DNA of 35,544 nt from an uncultured Treponema sp. (lineage in GTDB: Bacteria > Spirochaetota > Spirochaetia > Treponematales > Treponemataceae): NCBI GenBank assembly GCA_937885235.1, contig CAKZZK010000012.1, positions 1 through 35,544 on the forward strand, written 5' to 3'. The notes beneath the pieces were generated by a model, which ran no database searches, was not told the DNA's origin, and saw only the letters and a list, made by a program, of their open reading frames with translations. The translations under genes were made by a program, and so were the position numbers. Positions 33,266-35,544 of this stretch are shown in pieces (the stretch's first letter is position 1; every line of letters begins with the position of its first letter).

Positions 33266-34615
33266 TTAATCCTCTGCCGTTTTCTCTTCTGTAGTTTCAC
33301 GGGCATTGTCAAAACGCTGCCTGATATGTTCCTCATCAACTTCAAAGCCGTCCAATCTCTTCAAAAAATAGTAGGGATTAGCCCGCTCATGACCATTCAG
33401 CACGTCCTGCTTGGTGGTAATCATGGAGATGCTCTTGCCCTTCTCTGACAGAACGCTCAGCACATTGCCATAGGAAGTCGTCTCATCGCACTTTGTGATG
33501 ATGACGCTTCGGAAGCCAAAGGGCTCGTAATTCCTGATTATCTTTTCCAAGTCCCGCGGCTTGGTGCTCGCGCTCACCGCAAGATAGATATCCGCATGCA
33601 TCTTGGGTATATCGAGCACCTTTTTCATTGTCGCTATGTGCTCAAAGTCGTTGGGGCTGATGCCGCTCGTATCGATGAAGACATACTTCACCTGCGGGGA
33701 ATTGTAAAGCTGCAGCAGGTTCTCCAGCTTTTCCCGCGAAGTCGCCTGCTCCACGGAAACATCGTTGTGCAGGGCATTCGCGTAGTGCTCTATCTGCTCA
33801 AGGGCGGCGACGCGGATGTTGTCAATGGTGATCATGTGCATGACGGGCCACTGCGCCCTGGGGATGCCCTGCTTTTTCGCATTCCACTGCACCTTTGCCG
33901 CCATCTTTGCAATGGTCGTCGTCTTGCCGACGCCCGTCGGTCCCACGATGACGATGATGTGGGGATCCTTGCCGCGGAAGCTCTCCGCAACGTGAATGTC
34001 TTCGCCTATCCAGTCAACAACCTGAGCCTGCACCTCTGCAAAATCCTCCAACTCATCAAGGCTGAATTCATTCCGCATCCGCTCATTCATCTTGGCAATA
34101 TAGCTTGCCGTAAATTCATTTTGTTCGAGCAGCTGGTCCACCTTTACGATAGAACGATGCTCCTTTTTCTTTTCGCTTTCCTGTGAAAGGCCGCCAACCT
34201 GCTTGCTCAGCTCGTCAAGCTTCTTCATTATCTGCGCGTTCTGCATAAATGTGCTGACCGCGCTGCCGCTGTTTGCCAGCTGCTTTTTGAGAAGCTCATC
34301 GCGCTGAGAGACAAAATCACCCGCGGGGGCAGATTGCTGCAAAGCGGCTGGCTGCTGTACACCCGCGACCTGCTGCATCGCCGGAGACTGCTGCGCAGAG
34401 GGAGGCACAAAAGAATTGTAACGCTCCCTGACCACATACTTCGCCTCAATGACTGGAATCTGCCGCAAACCAAGCCACTTTGACTTTATCTTGGTCTTAT
34501 AATCCAATATCGTGTAGTTATTCTGATATCTTTCATACAGAATTGCTTTGCAGGCATCGAGGTCCCGCCCCTCGACAGTCTGTTCTATATTATTTATCCT
34601 GCCCTCACTATACAT
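33266..34615 (-). CDS. flhF: Flagellar biosynthesis protein FlhF (SRP-type GTPase)
   Basis: FlhF is an SRP-family GTPase that places the flagellum at the pole. The 449 residues contain an N-terminal B domain (~1-70), a Gln/Pro-rich linker (70-130), the N domain and the G domain. G1 is GPTGVGKT (225-232), the G2-like region is DNIRVAALEQIEHYANAL (265-282), G3 is DTSGIS (315-320) and G4 is TKCDETTSYGN. G2 and G3 differ from the usual DTYRVAAVEQ and DTAGR; the arginine after DTxG is missing. The ATG overlaps the end of flhA by 8 bp, so it is coupled to it. Confidence 0.94.
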   Translation of the reverse strand: MYSEGRINNIEQTVEGRDLDACKAILYERYQNNYTILDYKTKIKSKWLGLRQIPVIEAKYVVRERYNSFVPPSAQQSPAMQQVAGVQQPAALQQSAPAGDFVSQRDELLKKQLANSGSAVSTFMQNAQIMKKLDELSKQVGGLSQESEKKKEHRSIVKVDQLLEQNEFTASYIAKMNERMRNEFSLDELEDFAEVQAQVVDWIGEDIHVAESFRGKDPHIIVIVGPTGVGKTTTIAKMAAKVQWNAKKQGIPRAQWPVMHMITIDNIRVAALEQIEHYANALHNDVSVEQATSREKLENLLQLYNSPQVKYVFIDTSGISPNDFEHIATMKKVLDIPKMHADIYLAVSASTKPRDLEKIIRNYEPFGFRSVIITKCDETTSYGNVLSVLSEKGKSISMITTKQDVLNGHERANPYYFLKRLDGFEVDEEHIRQRFDNARETTEEKTAED

Positions 34616-35544
34616 TGATGTCTCCCAGTGTTTCTACCTTGATTTCATTGCCGGCAGACATCAGCTCTCCGATGGAGATAACGATAAGCGACGGCAGCTC
34701 CCGCTCCGTCGAAGCCTTCACCAGCTGCCGCACTTCATCCACGCAGAGCACTATGGGCAGGTAGTTCCTGTCGCGCACAGAGGCAATGGCGGAACTCACA
34801 GCCTCAATGTACTTTCTGCCTGTCGCAATGTCAAACGCCACGTTGGGCTTCTGTCCCGGAGCCTCCACCTTGTGTTCGAGTATCAGCTCAGACAGTTCCT
34901 GAGACATTCTAAGCACATGCAGGACGCGGTTTTCATCCGCATATTGCAGACAGATCTGCGCGCCCAAAGCCTGGCGCACCTTTTCCGTAAGCAGGTAGGG
35001 GTTCTTGGTGATGGGCGCGAAATTCGCCAGCGTCTCCAGAATCGTCACCATATTCCTGATGCTTACCTGCTCCTCCAAGAGGTTGCAGAGTATGCCCTCT
35101 ATCTCGCCATAGCTGAACTTGTAGTCGCCAGAAAGCACCTCGTCCACCACCACAGGATTCGTTTCCTTGATCTTGTTGAGGATAGCGCTCACTTCCTGCC
35201 GCGTCAGTATCTTTGCGGCATGGCGTTTAATTATCTCTGTGATGTGGGTGGCAATGATGGTCGGCGGATCTATCACCGCGTAGCCGGCGCGCTCTGCCTC
35301 CATGCGCTTTTCCTCAGGAATCCAGATTGCATCCATGCCAAAGGCGGGGTCACGGGTGCGCTCGCCGACAAGCTCCTTGTCCCTCGCCACGTTCCCCGTA
35401 TTGAGGCACATATAATAGCCGAGCTTGAGCTTTGCACGCCCGACCTCTATGCCGCGTATCTTAAAGGAGTACTCGTCAGGCTCCAACGCCATGCTGTCGC
35501 GGATGCGGATGGGGGGGACAACAAGGCCAAGGTCCAGCGCCTCC
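34608..35544 (-). CDS. flhA: Flagellar export-gate protein FlhA, cytoplasmic C-terminal part (5' cut by window)
   Basis: FlhA is the nonameric core of the flagellar type III export gate. Only the C-terminal ~311 residues are in the window, and the frame continues past 35544. Visible: the linker-region motif LDLGLVVPPIRIRDSMALEPDEYSFKIRGIEVG and the four-subdomain cytoplasmic ring with GMDAIWIPEEKRMEAERAGYAVIDPPTIIATHITEIIKRHAAKILTRQEV, NLLEEQVSIRNMVTILETLANFAP and QICLQYADENRVLHVLRMSQELSELI. These match the chaperone-docking and ring-forming region of FlhA. The end overlaps flhF. The upstream flhB gene expected in this operon lies beyond the window. Confidence 0.96.
   Translation of the reverse strand, partial: EALDLGLVVPPIRIRDSMALEPDEYSFKIRGIEVGRAKLKLGYYMCLNTGNVARDKELVGERTRDPAFGMDAIWIPEEKRMEAERAGYAVIDPPTIIATHITEIIKRHAAKILTRQEVSAILNKIKETNPVVVDEVLSGDYKFSYGEIEGILCNLLEEQVSIRNMVTILETLANFAPITKNPYLLTEKVRQALGAQICLQYADENRVLHVLRMSQELSELILEHKVEAPGQKPNVAFDIATGRKYIEAVSSAIASVRDRNYLPIVLCVDEVRQLVKASTERELPSLIVISIGELMSAGNEIKVETLGDINV

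Overview
The window looks like a chromosome segment from a spirochaete, most likely a host-associated Treponema (inference). Three things point there. The first is a V-type ATPase operon in the order E - DUF2764 - A - B - D - I - K. The second is a motility operon in the order flhA - flhF - flhG/minD - membrane protein - WhiG/FliA-type sigma - FapA - two small proteins. The third is a short-form IspG with the [4Fe-4S] ligands of the MEP pathway. Most of the sequence is moderately GC-rich, with tightly packed and often overlapping genes.

Layout. 2-6515 (+): the 3' end of sbcC, a large secreted Sel1-repeat protein, a phosphohexomutase and a CotH-family protein, probably one transcription unit. 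6455-8506 (-): a chemoreceptor whose 3' end overlaps cotH tail to tail. 8591-13135: an AT-richer accessory island. It holds a wrecked AAA/DUF4143 ATPase, a bidirectional terminator, and a four-gene minus-strand operon (ComEC-like MBL hydrolase, secreted protein of unknown function, exported nuclease toxin, YezG/DUF600 immunity protein) behind a strong promoter. A divergent XRE regulator sits next to that promoter. 13136-13848: about 700 bp with no convincing gene, containing a degenerate ~23-bp repeat. 13849-16847 (+): a WbaP-type sugar-phosphate transferase translationally coupled to an outer-membrane beta-barrel protein. 16851-19061 (-): a periplasmic TPR protein downstream of ispG. 19134-26651 (-): the V-ATPase operon. 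26692-27741 (-): galactose mutarotase with its own promoter. 27796-35544 (-): the flagellar regulatory and assembly operon, running off the window inside flhA.

Functional reading. The motility block combines export-gate assembly (FlhA), placement and number control (FlhF/FlhG), a flagellar-type sigma factor and FapA. The nearby chemoreceptor fits the same lifestyle. The V-ATPase c-ring protein keeps the residues that bind Na+ in Enterococcus hirae NtpK, so a sodium-coupled enzyme is plausible. The most novel-looking part is the 9.0-12.8 kb island. Its nuclease/immunity pair is recognisable, but the pair is joined to a Sec-exported partner protein and an MBL hydrolase in an arrangement I do not recognise as a described system.
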